From positions 36,476 through 100,475 of the forward strand of contig JAUCBJ010000816.1 in NCBI GenBank assembly GCA_032718475.1: 64,000 nucleotides of DNA, read 5' to 3'. This DNA is from Nemertoderma westbladi (lineage: Eukaryota > Xenacoelomorpha > Nemertodermatida > Nemertodermatidae). Below are positions 31,169 through 42,529 of the stretch, piece by piece. Within the stretch, counting starts at the first letter, position 1, and every line of letters begins with the position of its first letter. Both the position numbers and the translations under genes were made by a program. Below the pieces are notes generated by a model, which saw nothing but the letters and a program-made list of their open reading frames with translations, ran no database searches and was not told where the DNA came from.

Positions 31169-31202
31169 TGTGAGCGGATTCAATTCCGCCTCACCAACCC
31201 CA
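31169..31202. repeat. 34-bp LTR remnant with hairpin
   Basis: TGTGAGCGGATTCAATTCCG and the following CCTCACCAACCCCA match 34171-34204 with one mismatch. The sequence folds on itself (GTGAGCGGA against TCCGCCTCAC, one base bulged). It is the surviving start of the 5' LTR. Confidence 0.85.
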
Positions 31203-32471
31203 AGGCGCCGAAGACCGAATACAACAGGCCTAAACCCGAACATAAACCAGCAGATCCATTCCTGAGAGTAAGACAGTCGCTACCACATGCGGCCACACAG
31301 GGGGCTACAAGCCCACAGTTAGTTGGGAGTAGGGCCACACCGTGGCAGGGACAGAAAGAAATTAACAACACAAATTAACATAATCCCAACACACCTAGTA
31401 GGCCGAGTCCAGATAACCAAAACACTAAACAGGTAGATATAAACTTACACGCGATACGTGAGGGACTATACAGGGAATGCTACAATCCAGGATTCGAATG
31501 TCAATTGCATAGGGATGGAACCCACAAGACCATGAGTTGCAAGCATTGGCAAGCGTTGCCCAAACAAGATCGTGTAGCCTACGCAGACGCAAACGGACTA
31601 TGTCATCATTGTGTGGTAGAAGGACACAGATCCGGAGAGTGTAGAGAAACAGCGATAGGAGATGACGAGACTGGAGGCCAAACAATGGCTACAAGCACGA
31701 CAGGAGCAAGGAGGAAGAGGAAAGTACTACTCAGGGTAGTACCAGTGAAGATATCAGGAAAGGGCGGTCGATCAGTCACAACATTAATGCTGGTCGACAG
31801 CGGAGCAGCCTTCACGCTGGTGGAGAATTGGGTGGCCGAAGAGATAGGGCTAAAGACGAGGCCGAGTAGGATGGCGGTAACTACCGTCTCAAGTAAAGAT
31901 GAGGTCATGGAGATGACGACGGGGCGGTGCGAGATATCAGCGATTGCACCGGGATGTGACTATGGGGCGACCATAGACCCCATTCAGATCATAGAATCGA
32001 TAAATATAAATGCCAGGAGACCAACTAACATTGAGGTCGAGCAGTACCGGTTCCTGGACGATATCGATTTTTCAATACCGAAGGTGGACGTCTCGAAGGT
32101 ATCCATCATAGTGGGTATGGACTGCCCGACGGCCCACGAAAGAGTACAAACGATCTTCGGGGAAGACAGACAACGGGATCCGACAGCGATTCTCACGCCG
32201 TTCGGATGGACACTTAGCGGCCCAATTAAAACCACGATTCCACACAGGGTGTCGGAGACATCAGGGTGCATGCTACCAGGCACCGTTAAGGATGTAGAGA
32301 AGAGACCAGGGACGGTAGATAAGCTAGACGGGGAAGTAACAGTAAGAGAGTGGGCGGAGGAGAATGGATTTGACGCAGAAGACTTAGAGACAATGGGATG
32401 GAACAAGGGTCCCAGCAAGTATCGGTATGGGGATGGAGAGGAGAGGACGGCGAGATGTCCGGAGGACAACA

Positions 32472-32547
32472 GTCCAGAGGACTGTCCAGAGGAGTGTCCA
32501 GAGGAGTGTCCAGAGGAGTGTCCAGAGGAGTGTCCAGAGGAGTGTCC
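32472..32547 (+). repeat. 12-bp coding tandem repeat (PEEC)
   Basis: GTCCAGAGGAGT repeats about six times and encodes PEEC units: acidic plus cysteine at regular four-residue spacing. The opposite strand gives a Ser/Gly/His repeat that is only its shadow. Confidence 0.95.
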
Positions 32548-32929
32548 GGAAGAGACGCCGGTCCGGTTGAGAGGCATACCCACAAGGGGGAGGTCGAGTA
32601 AGAAGACAGGATGGAGAGGGATAGGATTACTATTGTCCGTTCTGTTTTATCTATTCTTCCGATTTCTTTTCATTCTACCGGCAGGCGAAGACCAGATGAA
32701 GGGTGGCATTTTGCTGCCAGGAGATCAGGAAGTTAAGAAGGCAGCAGAGAGACCCGATTTTAGGGTGGCAGTTGAGGCTACCGAGAGTGGTAGATACATA
32801 CCCCGATGAGGACGGAAGAGTCCGATCGGTGGGGGTGAGAATAGAAAGCAAGATGGGAGTAGAGGAGAGGAAGACCTACAGGAGGGCTGTAGGAAAGTGC
32901 TGCCTAATAGAAGGGGCACCTTAGAGTTT

Positions 32930-33790
32930 AGTCGTCCAAATGTTGGACTGAGGGGGGTGGGAATGAGGGCGAGACACCCTTCCTACACAAATATAATTAA
33001 AATAAATAAATAAATAAAATAAAATAATAAATAAGTAGAAAGTTAGAAAATTAGTAGTAGTTAGAAAGTTGGCAGAAGTTAGTTGTAGTTATTAGAAAGT
33101 AAGTAGAAGTTAGTAGTCAGATAGTTAGTAGATAGTTAGATAGTAGGTAAGTAAGAAAGTTAGTAGAAGATAGGAAGGTTAGAAGTCAGCGGGTATAGGG
33201 AGTGTGGTATATTGACATGCCACGAGTAGTAGCAGAAGGGTTGTGGGCACCGGAAGCGCCACGTAGAGGTAGTAGCAGAGGGGTTGTGGGCACTGTAAGC
33301 GCCACGTAGAAAGTAGTAGTAGAGGGGTTGTGGGCACCGTAAGCGCCACGTAGATAGAAGAGTAGCAGAGAGTGGTTGTGGGCACCGAAAGCGCCACGTA
33401 GTCAGAGAGTTAGCAGAGGTAGAGAGTTAGTAGAGGTAGAGAGTTAGTAGAGGTAGAGAGTTAGTAGACTTAGAGGAGTCAGAGAGTTAGTAGAGTTAGG
33501 AGTTAGAGAGTAAGAGGGTACATAGTACCGTTAGTAGAGTTAGAGAGCTAGTTAGAGTTGGAGAGTTAGTAGAGAGTAAGAGGGTTAGTAGAATTAGTAT
33601 AGTTAGAAAAGTTAGCAGAGTTAGTAGAGTGAAGTAGTAAGTAAGTAAGTAGTAAGAGAGTTAGATAGTAAGTAGCAAGTAAGATTTAGATAAGGTAGAT
33701 AGAATGATAGCACAGGGGTAGCATAAGAGATTAGGGCCTTAGGGAGTGGTAGAGAGTATGAGAGCAGTCCTAAGAGAAGTCTAAAGAGGA
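32930..33790. repeat. Purine-rich low-complexity region
   Basis: Long run of AGTTAGTAGAG / GTAGAGAGTTAG words on the plus strand. It includes four units of about 50-55 bp at about 33225-33400 sharing TTGTGGGCACC and AAGCGCCACGTAG. It occupies the place where pol would lie in a complete BEL element. Strong purine strand asymmetry could form triplex or R-loop structures. Confidence 0.9.
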
Positions 33791-33831
33791 GGTGTTGGCG
33801 AGAGAGAATGAGTGGAGTGCAATTCGAATGT

Positions 33832-33851
33832 GGGGGGGGGGGGGGGGGGGG
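33832..33851. repeat. Poly(G) run, 20 G
   Basis: Uninterrupted G run on the plus strand within the deleted BEL-like element, flanked by AATGT and AGCAGAG. Confidence 0.9.
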
Positions 33852-33979
33852 AGCAGAGTGAAGTTAGAGAGAGTAAGATAGAGCTGAAGTGGAGCTAGTG
33901 AGAAGTCACAGTTCAGAGTGAGAGGGTTTTTAAAATTGTGTGAGGATTCCACAATTGTCTCGAACCGAGACGCCAGATG

Positions 33980-34011
33980 TCTTGGTGCAACATAGGTTGA
34001 GGTTGCACCAA
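33980..34011. repeat. Perfect 11-bp stem hairpin
   Basis: CTTGGTGCAAC and GTTGCACCAAG are exact reverse complements separated by 10 bases. It lies about 160 bases upstream of the 3' LTR. Confidence 0.85.
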
Positions 34012-34159
34012 GAGAGGGTAGTAATATCAGACCCAGAGGGAGCGGCCTGGAAAGCCGACTCCAAGAAAGAGGACTCCACCCCACACCCGATAGTAGATCG
34101 GGTTCCAGCGGAATTGAAGCGCACTCATAGGTGATGCTATCTTCTCACCAGGAAGATAG

Positions 34160-34170
34160 CATGGGGGGAG
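34160..34170 (+). promoter_or_regulatory. Polypurine tract of the deleted element
   Basis: GCATGGGGGGAG directly abuts the LTR start TGTGAGCGG at 34171. This position and composition are those of an LTR-element polypurine tract and fix the plus orientation. Confidence 0.75.
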
Positions 34171-34759
34171 TGTGAGCGGATTGAATTCCGCCTCACCAAC
34201 CCCATAAAGTTGGGAAGTTGCGTTTGCAGCAATATTGGGGGATACGAGGTTAATCACAAATTAATCTCGTATCACCCCCAATAACGGGGACAACATATAG
34301 CCCCAAAGAGCCACACAAAGGAGGTTAGAGGTCAAACCGCCTCGAGAAGGGAAGTGACAGCAGCGGGGGGGGGGGGGGGGGGGGAAGCACTCCCACAGAG
34401 ATGGGAGCCGAGAATTAGGTTGTTAGCCAATGAGGGGCGAGGGAGAGCATCCGCTAGGTAGTAAGGCCACAGTAGAGTAGGGGTGAATATATATTATGTT
34501 GCATCCCATTACCGGTCAGTTTGTTTACTCAGTCATTAGTTCACTGCGGACCGGCGACATAGTTCGACCGTCATTGCGGTGCTGCTATACATATTATCCA
34601 TTTTGTTACCGTTATTGCTTCTATGCTATCATTAGTTCATTTATATTATATTATCAGTCAGTCAGTTGAACACCAAACTCAAACCTTTTTACATCCACCT
34701 ATCAGCCTGCTGTGACGCGTAAGGACTCTACCCGGTCGGGATCCCTTGATCCCGTCACA
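34171..34759 (+). repeat. 3' LTR of the deleted BEL-like element
   Basis: 589 bp, TG...CA. It contains a second G20 run (34365-34384) and a near-perfect hairpin at about 34238-34282 (TTGGGGG, TACGAG and TTAAT on one arm, their complements on the other). A promoter-like GAATATATATTATG lies at about 34483. The CACCC duplication follows at 34760-34764. Confidence 0.8.
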
Positions 34760-34764
34760 CACCC

Positions 34765-35870
34765 TATGCTGCTCGCATTCTATATTGTGTTTAGAATAAC
34801 CGCTTTCAGTTAAAATTACATTTCCATCATAAATGGTTTAATGTACTCTACCTAACAGCGAAATACAGTACCGTATAATACTGCAGGTAACGATGCCATA
34901 CAGTATTGCTTGCTATATGAAGTACTGTATTTAGGTACTCAAATTGGGTGAGTTTTATGTTACCACTATGTGGTACAACCTGTGACGCGCTGCGCTGTCG
35001 TTCCTTGTCTATCCATGCTATGGAAAAATCTTGTCCAGCAGACCAGCCTCTTAGACCAGTCTCCTCAGCTGCAGGTGTAATCTACAGTTTATAGTGTAGG
35101 GGTCGACCTTTGGCTATGACATTGTACAAGTCGACTCGTCATAAAATATAAACAATCAGGCTACTGTGAATATTGTAAAACCAATAAATCGTGAAGTTGC
35201 CCTTCACATTGAGGTTCTTCAAATGAGATGTTGCATCTACCAACGACGAGTCGAAGACCATTCTAAAATGAGCGAACTGTATGAGAACAATGATCCAGAA
35301 CGGAACCACTGCATTTTACCCGAAATAGAAATGGCCAGCCATTTATACTGCAAAACTTTGCTTGTGGACTATCAAACTAAAGAAAAGTTGAAGAAGTTGT
35401 TCTGTATCTGCCTCGGGCCATTATACAAGAAATTTTTCATCTACAGTAAAAGACATGACCGTGGGGCCTCGCACACATTTAAGTCCAGACGCGCCTTTGG
35501 GTTGTAAAATGAGTGGATCTAGTCATTCGTCCCCTAGCGGTCGACGAATGAACTATAGATATCTGCCTGTTTGAGGAATTTCTAAACATTCCATAGACTA
35601 TGTTTACCAAGCTTGATTCCATTTCATCAAAGTTGTACCGACTTATCAGCGCTCAAACTTTTCGACAACATCGACGACAGACGGATCCACTAATTATACC
35701 CTATTCTCTAAGTCTCACCTGGATTGCACTTCAATTGCATGTCAAAAAGTAAAATCTAAACTTTATCGGCAAACGTACTGTAGAATTCGTATTGCAACCG
35801 CTTGTTACTTTTAAACTATCAAGTTCTGTAAATATAATCCTGTAATCGAAGCCATTAGATATTGTACCAG
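34765..35870. other. Intergenic, one doubtful open frame
   Basis: The plus strand has a 113-codon open stretch at 35166-35507, with an internal ATG at 35223 (MRCCIYQRRVEDHSKMSELY) and a basic C-terminal part (FKSRRAFGL). No domain, splice partner or repeat match is recognised. It could be an exon, but equally a chance frame. Nothing else in the stretch. Confidence 0.3.
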
Positions 35871-37870
35871 AGTTCTTTGAATCTTAAGCGAACCCAGCAA
35901 TCAAACAGAATTATATTAAGTTTTATTTACATATTGTTAATTAATAGGAGGGACATTTTTTCTGCTCATTTAGTTGAGTTCAAATCGTTGTCACAATTTC
36001 TTTAAAAATCCGTTGTCACAATTTAAGTTTCCCGCACTCAAAAATCAGTACACATTAATGACAAAACCACCGCCGCCACCATGAACATTGGCAAATCACT
36101 GATGATCCCTATACACTAACAACCGCAGTATATGTTAGGCGCTAAAGTTACTATTTCTCCCAGCACTACATAGTATAGTAATCAGTATAGCGAAATTACT
36201 TTTAAAAAAATGTAATATTTTTGGACCTCATGAGTATGCAAAAGGTCAAAAAATAACTATTATCGGTAAAACTACTACGTTGGTAATGCAACCATCTGTA
36301 TACTGGTAAGCTCTAAAGTAATTATCCAATAATCGAAGCCATTTGTATACCGCACCTACAAAGATGATATAGATAAAAATGCAGCCACATTAATATTCAA
36401 TAAATGATTAATTTACTGAACGATGCAGCCATTTTACTTCTTTTACACCGTATTGTATAGGCCAAATCCTTTATTCAAGTGAATCTATGAATTTGCAGCC
36501 AAAATACAACTTCATCATAAACGCTAGGTTCAGGAAATATACCTTAGATATTGTACCGTAGTTCTTTGAATCAGTAAATTCTATTAAGTTTTATGTTTCG
36601 GATGTGAAATGGTAAGATGAGTTCAAATCTGTTGCCAAAATTTATCTAGAGTTTCCCGCACTCAAGAATCAGTACATTAATGACAAAATCACCATGAACA
36701 TCGGCTAATCACTGATGATCCCTATACACAAACAACCACAGTACAGTATGTTGGGAGCTAAAGTTACTATTTCTCATAGCACTACATTATAGTAATCAGA
36801 ATCATTTCTTTCACGAACAAACAAAATGAGTGAGAAAAAATAAAGCCACGAAGATCAAAACAGACACTTTGCAGCAAGTGTATACTGTACTGTTGGTATA
36901 TTTATTTCTCTACATTTTTGCACAGAGAAATGACTCCTTAGGAAACTTTTCTGTTTTAAAAAATGTAATATTTTTGGACCTCATGAGTATGCAAAAGAGC
37001 CAAGAAAATAACTATTATCGGTAAAACTACTACGTTGTTGGTATTGCAACCAACTGTATACTGGTAAGCTCTCAAGTAATTATCCAGTAATCGAAGCCAT
37101 TTGTATACCGCACCTACAAAGGAGATATATATACAAAGAAGATAAAAATGCAGCCACATGAATATTCAATAAATTATTAATTTAATGAACGGTGCAGCCA
37201 TTTTACTTCTTTTACACTGCATTGTAGAGGCCAAATGATTTATTTAAGATTGCAGCAATTTGTAAGTTAAATTGTATATAATTGGATATGAATTTGCAGC
37301 CAAAATACAACTTCTTCATAAACGCTAGGTTCAGGAAATATATCTTAGATATTGTCCCATAGTTCTTTGAATCAGTAAATTCTATAAAGTTTTTTTTTAC
37401 ATGTTGTAAATTAATAGGAAGGACATTGTTTCTGATGTGAAATACAGTAGTAAGCTGAGTTCAAATACAGTATGTTTTCACAATTTTTCTGAAGTTTCCC
37501 CGCTCTCAAGAATCAGTACATTTAATGACAAAATCACCATGAACATTGGCTAATCCCTGATGATCCCTATACACAAACACCACAGTATGTTGGGAGCTAC
37601 AGTTACTATGAACAATGAAGATATTGAAAATGTGCAGCCAATATATTTTTAACTAAATGATTAATTTAATCAGCTGTGCAGCCATTTCCTTCTTATATAC
37701 TGCATTGTATGGTCAGTAATAGGCCAACTCGAATATTCAAAATTGCAGCTATTTGTATGTTAATAGTATAAGGCATGGCTCATAAATTTGCAGCAAAATG
37801 ACACTTCGTTAAAAATCTACCTACAGCAAGATACAGTAGTATTGTAGATACATACTATTCATAGGCTTAC
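35871..37870. repeat. Degenerate tandem array, units of ~0.69-0.80 kb
   Basis: The anchor AGTTCTTTGAATC recurs at 35871, 36560 and 37361. Between anchors the same words recur in order: AGGACATT, TTTCCCGCACTCA, GAATCAGTACATTAATGACA, ACCATGAACAT, GATGATCCCTATACAC, GTAAAACTACTACGTTG, AAAATGCAGCCACAT and GCAGCCATTTTACTTCTTTT. The last unit is incomplete. No coding frame runs through the units. Confidence 0.88.
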
Positions 37871-38794
37871 ATTAAAGTTCAAGTTTATCTTTAATATTGT
37901 CAAATATAGGAGTTAATAGAAGTATGGATATTATAATGTGAAATACTAAGCTGAGTCTAAATATGTTGTCAGCATTCTTATAAGGTTCCCGTACTAAAAC
38001 AGATTAAAAATAAAAATCGAAATTAAATCACCATTACAAGAAAGACCCCATAATAAAATCTTACATTGGGCGACGGTGTGCCTCTGTATTGATTATTGAT
38101 TGTTAGGCAGAACGATCAACATTGGCAAACAATCAATATTCTTTAAAACGTTAAAACGGACATCGGAAAATAGATGAGGAAATTCCCAAGAAGCAAAAAT
38201 TTCTGGTCGCTGGTGTACTGTACTATGATATTATTATCGTTTTTGACTGATATAAATAATGACAGTCCCTCAATCATTATAATTGACATCGGAAATGATA
38301 ACCCGGGCCAGGAAAACCCAGATATAAATAATCTTAGTTAGGACTTACAATAAGGATACACAACACATCTACTGCAGGCCCCTCCTCCAGTATTCATATC
38401 TTGGTTCTCTCATAACAGTAATACCTAATGCAGTACATACATTAGTTCAAGATTTTATGCAGCCATTGTTGTGAAAATAAGCGGCAGCCAATAAGTCATT
38501 ATTTATACAAGAATATCTATATAATTCAGCAAAATATCTATGTAATTCTCCAAAATATATATATCGAGATAATAATTCACCCAAAAATTTAAATTGCAGC
38601 CACTGTAGTAACCAGGCTTTTTGCAGCCAAATGAATGCGGATGTTTTAGAAAGACCATATGTATATATATACCATATGTATATGTCACTATGTATATATC
38701 ATGATGCAACCAATAAGCCATTATTCATATAATCCATTGACACCACATGCTGCATTGTACATCTATATATATATATATGTATATATTTCTTCAT
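37871..38794. other. AT-rich sequence with GCAGCCA words, no gene
   Basis: The word GCAGCCA from the preceding array persists (for example near 38460, 38597 and 38625), so this may be a decayed extension of it. TA-rich microsatellite at 38760-38790. No gene supported. Confidence 0.4.
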
Positions 38795-39059
38795 GTATTA
38801 TATTTTTCAATAAATAAATATACACCACTCAGTCACTTAAAAAATATAGCTACTCTTTTGCAAATTTTCGGGTTTACGAAACTCTTATTCATGCATTATG
38901 TGATTTAATCAATTATTATGGTTTTATATTTTTTGCACTAAATTTCTATTTGACATAATGCATGAATAAGGGTTGCGTAAACCCGAAAATTTGCAAAAGA
39001 GTAGCTATATTTTTTAAGTGACAGAGTGGTGTAAATATATTTATTGAAAAATATAATAC
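38795..39059. mobile_element. Fold-back element, 107-bp arms
   Basis: The left arm 38795-38901 and right arm 38953-39059 are reverse complements with few mismatches (for example the CACTCAGTCAC / CACTCTGTCAC pair), separated by only 51 bases. The transcript would be a single ~265-nt hairpin. It fits a small MITE or fold-back element; it could also be a source of small RNAs. Confidence 0.88.
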
Positions 39060-39297
39060 ATAGATAAATATTTATTTATATTATTATTATATTATATAAT
39101 ATTTATTTATTTATAATATTTATATATACACGTATGGTTGGAGTTGAAAGAGATTTTAAAAGATAATATAGTTTATGTATATATAAGATATATATATATA
39201 TATAATATATATGAATAATAAATATGAATATGTGAATATATAAATGAATATATATTTATTATATATACCGAACTGCCGAATTCCAAAAAAGCATTTA
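39060..39297. repeat. TA-rich low-complexity DNA
   Basis: Runs of TATATA, ATATTTATTTATA and AATATGAATA. Nothing coding until the RTE-like homology begins near 39298. Confidence 0.8.
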
Positions 39298-40570
39298 AAG
39301 CATGCCCAATAATAAAGCGAGTGGATTAGATGAAATCCCTGCGGAGGTATGGGAAACAGGAGTGCTAAACAGACCATTGAATGTTTGCAACCGGATGTTA
39401 AAAGGGGAAAAGCCACCACCAATTTAGACTAAAGGTCAACTAAAGCCTCTCCCCAAGATAGGAGACCTCGGTATACCAAAAAACTATCGTGGGATCTGTC
39501 TGCTTGTGGTAGCTGCCAAAATATACAATAAAATGATTCTATATAGGATTAGGCCTCACATAGAGAAGCTACTGCGTAAGAGCCAAAACGGATTTCGACC
39601 AAATAGATCAACAATAGCTCAGATACTTGCACTACGGAGACTGATTGAAGGAATTAAGTCAAAGAATCTCCCCGCAGTCATGACTTTTGTGGACTTCAAG
39701 AAGGCATTCGACTCCATCCATAGAGGTAAAATGCTTGAAATCCTAAGAGCTTGTGAAATACCAGAAGTAATTGTTGCTGGCATTGGATTGTTATATTGTG
39801 ACACAGAAGCACAGGTACTCTCACCAGTTGGTGAAACTGAATTTTTCTCAATCCTGGCTGGCATATCCATGATCCTAGGTACTGGAAGTCGTCGACCTCC
39901 CTTAGTTGATTATTATCAATGGTTGTCAAGTTTCCATCAACATTAAAAGTCTTGAATTCGGTCTTGGTAGCATTTATATGCAATCCAACCTCCTTAGCAG
40001 CCCTCTCCACTTTATTTAGTAGAAGCTGTGCATCTGCTAGCGTATTAGAGAGCAAGGCGATGTCATCCGCAAAGTCGGTGTCTGTGACTGTAGTTGCCGG
40101 ATATCTACTACTGTACTTCTGCGTTTTTGAAGTGTGAATCCCAGATATTCACCCTTTGTGGCCGTCTTCATTGCGTAATCCAGTACAATTACGAATAGTA
40201 ATGGTGCTAATGTGTCACCTTGCACAAGACTACTAAGGGCAGCCCTAAACATCAGCTGGAGACAACACATGACAAACGCCGAGCTTTATGGTACAATACC
40301 ACCTGTATCAACCACCCTCCGTGAACGCAGATTAAGATTCAGTGGGCACTGCTGGCGAAGTAAAGACGAGGTCATACCAGATCTACTTTTCTGGCTACCA
40401 ACTCATGGAAAGCGTAGTCGTGGACGACCGGCCATAACATATATAGATCAACTTGAAAGGGATACTGAACTTGGGAGAAACGAAATTGCGACAACTATTG
40501 AGAATCGGGAATCCTGGAAGGATCTCATTTCCACTGTCCGAGTTCACTCGACCTAGTAGTAGTAATATTA
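39298..40570 (+). pseudogene. RTE-like reverse transcriptase copy with an internal inversion
   Basis: Plus strand from about 39298 encodes AMPNNKASGLDEIPAEVWE, PKNYRGICLL, QNGFRPNRSTIAQI and VDFKKAFDSIHR up to FFSILAGI at about 39870; one in-frame TAG at about 39425. The next part of the RT (QGDTLAPLLFVIVLDYAM, MLSNTLADAQLLLN, DDFQYLGSWI) is encoded on the minus strand from about 40230 down to 39873. Plus-strand coding then resumes at about 40231 with LLRAALNISWRQHMTNAELY, LRERRLRFSGHCW and RSRGRPAITYID to about 40556, followed by a short (TAG)n tail. The protein order shows that ~360 bp were inverted in place and ~60 residues lost beside it. The endonuclease is missing. Confidence 0.9.
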
Positions 40571-41473
40571 GCCATATTCAGACTGTAACTTTCAGGTTCT
40601 GTCGCAGCCGTATTTGTTTGTTGTTGAATAATATTTGTCGCGGTATCTGGAGAAGGAGCTGCAAAATTTATGTAAAAATTTTCAAAAATTTTCAGTTAAC
40701 TGTTCTGGGAGGAATTCCAATCTAATAATGGGTTGAATATTCAAATTCCATTCCATGTACCGTACGTACCGTACGTACACGTACCGTACATGTGCGCAAG
40801 CGAATCGCAAGCGTAAAACCCAGGCGTATCTGATGTGATTCCCTAGAGTTATGGCCGACTCTTAAAGCAAGCGACCTACTTGAGTTATGTCGCATAAATA
40901 TCGCAACAACTTGCGTTCAGTCGCAAAAAACTTCACTTGCGACTTTCAAGCGTTATGACGCATAAATATCGCAAAAATCTGCTGGTTGTGATTTTCGTGT
41001 AATTTTATACTGAGACTTTCTAGTGACTGATAGATAGATAGATACTGTAGATAGATTTATTTATACATTATGTAAAAACAATAACAAATACACCAAACAA
41101 TGTACCGGTATAAAGGTATTGTCCAACACAACATATAGGATTACCCCTAAAGCTTTGCAGCTTATTTCCAAGGGGGTCCTTTATGTTACTGAAAACATGT
41201 CACTGTGGTTGATTATTCTGTTATTGTATATATGGGCTACAATACCATAAGATGCCTACTTATCTTACATTATAGGCCTACTCTATAGCCTAGACTTAGA
41301 ACATTAGACATTTCTTACTATATGAATCAATACTAGAAATGGTTGATTATATTTTAGATATTAGAATAACCATGATGAACTTTTAACTAATCCCTATAAT
41401 TTTATATTCTTTACAATATATTAATATAATATATATGTAATTGACAGCTATATTAGATAATTCCATGCACAAT
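40571..41473. other. Intergenic, short palindromic words
   Basis: At 40755-40790 there is a cluster of GTACGTACCGTACGTAC-type palindromes. At about 40888 and 40955 the word CGCATAAATATCGCAA occurs twice. A (GATA)n-like stretch lies at 41033-41056. No gene. Confidence 0.5.
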
Positions 41474-41750
41474 GGTTCCACCTTGTGTAGTGGTTGCATT
41501 GAATTCACATCTCCCGTAGGTCGTGGGTTCGATCCTCACATGGGCCAGGGCAGTTTTCGTTTAGGCACGAATGCTTTAAAGGGACCAGCCAGGGCGCATC
41601 TCTGCCTTGCATCCTTAAGTGGTAGCTAAATGAGTACTGGAGTTTTCTCTGGGGAGTGAAGTTCTGGGGGGACCGCACTGGAAATAAGTCGTCAGACTTT
41701 GTGCGTAATCCCTGGCCTAGCGGCCGAAGAAAATTTACTTTTTTACTTTT
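41474..41750 (+). mobile_element. tRNA-derived SINE, copy 2
   Basis: Aligns with 3092-3350: same head (GGTTCCACCTTG), A-box-like TTGTGTAGTGG, B-box-like GGTTCGATCCT and 3' end GAAAATTTACTTTT. It contains ~18 extra bases near 41655. Confidence 0.88.
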
Positions 41751-41819
41751 AATTCATATTCATCAATTTTATATTTTAAAACAATTTATTGGTCTTTTTG
41801 ATAACTCCAAGAAGACCAC

Positions 41820-42125
41820 AATTTTGACAGTTAACTTTGAAAATCCTCAGGAAATGGTGTCTTGAGCATGTGAAACGACTTCTGAACCCCTGGGATCATG
41901 GATCAAGAAGTCAGTTGGGGACCTTCGAATACGTAGGTAAAGGCGTGGACAGCATTGAATGGGCTTTCCAGGATTTGGAAGTCACATAAAATTCATCGGA
42001 AACTTAATGTCCGATTATTTAGAGCAACAGTAGAACCAGTACTCCTATGTGGGAGAGAAGATGCATACAATCTCGCGATTGTCATGGTGGATAGGGAGTT
42101 GTGGCGGCGAAATTTTATCTATTAC
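41820..42125 (+). pseudogene. RTE-like 3' fragment with internal deletion
   Basis: Matches 4820-5450 in pieces: CAGTTAACTTTGAAAATCCT, GGGATCATGGATC, GGACCTTCGAATACGTA, TGTCCGATTATTTAGAGCA and GATAGGGAGTTGTGGCGGCG. The middle (about 370 bases in the relative) is missing between about 42055 and 42065. Not functional. Confidence 0.75.
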
Positions 42126-42392
42126 TAGCTTAGCATTATTATTGCAGCTGTATTACAGCATGCCAATTTTGGATTGCATGGTGGTGGTACAAGTTTTTAC
42201 AGCCTGCAAACTCATTCTGCAGCTGCATTAGGCCGATTATTGTAATACTGTAGTAATAGATTTACGAAGAGTAATTACGTTTTATATTTGTTTTAGGTTA
42301 TCATAGTGTATTTTGGTAATATTGTGGGGCGAGCCACGAAGTTGGCGGAGCCTTAGCGAATTGACACTGTTAGGGGGTGGGTCAATTTATGC
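42126..42392. other. Short intergenic stretch
   Basis: No coding or repeat signal recognised. It leads into a GTC microsatellite. Confidence 0.4.
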
Positions 42393-42400
42393 AAATAGTT

Positions 42401-42439
<39 letters not shown>

Positions 42440-42468
42440 GTCGTCGTCGTCGTTGTCGTCGTCGTTAC
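42393..42468. repeat. (GTC)n microsatellite
   Basis: About 24 GTC/GTT triplets, mostly GTC, with three GTT interruptions. Confidence 0.95.
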
Positions 42469-42529
42469 GATTTTGACATGCTAATAACTTTGTCGGATTT
42501 AAAGCTGCCAAGTTGAAAATTTGTAGGTA

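Larger units (their letters stand above)
31160..32809 (+). pseudogene. BEL/Pao-like gag zinc region and aspartic protease
   Basis: Frame from ATG at 31160 (which precedes the element's left end) to a stop at 32809, broken by TAA at 31376-31378. Parts: a proline-rich gag tail; a Cys/His zinc region from about 31480 (ECYNPGFEC, MSCKHW, then GLCHHCVVEGHRSGEC); a DUF1758-type aspartic protease with active site LVDSGAAFTLVE at about 31790-31825 and the family's LTPFGWTLSGPI at about 32194-32229. Next come acidic PEEC repeats and a hydrophobic helix (GLLLSVLFYLFFRFLFILPA) at about 32623-32682 that looks membrane-spanning, which is unusual after a retroviral protease. No RT follows. Confidence 0.8.
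31169..34759 (+). mobile_element. Deleted BEL/Pao-like element, gag-protease only
   Basis: 3.59 kb element bounded by exact CACCC duplications. Its 3' LTR (34171-34759) begins TGTGAGCGGATT right after a purine tract and ends GTCACA. The left end keeps only the first 34 bases of the LTR (31169-31202, one mismatch) and then passes straight into coding sequence, so most of the 5' LTR and leader have been deleted. The coding part ends after the protease. RT, RNase H and integrase are absent and the interior is filled by purine-rich low-complexity DNA. It cannot move by itself. Confidence 0.82.

Noticed and set aside
31984-32583. Minus-strand open frame with SSGH repeats, and a related one at 32286-32585
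   Set aside because: These are antisense to the gag-protease frame and mirror its 12-bp tandem repeat. No family support.
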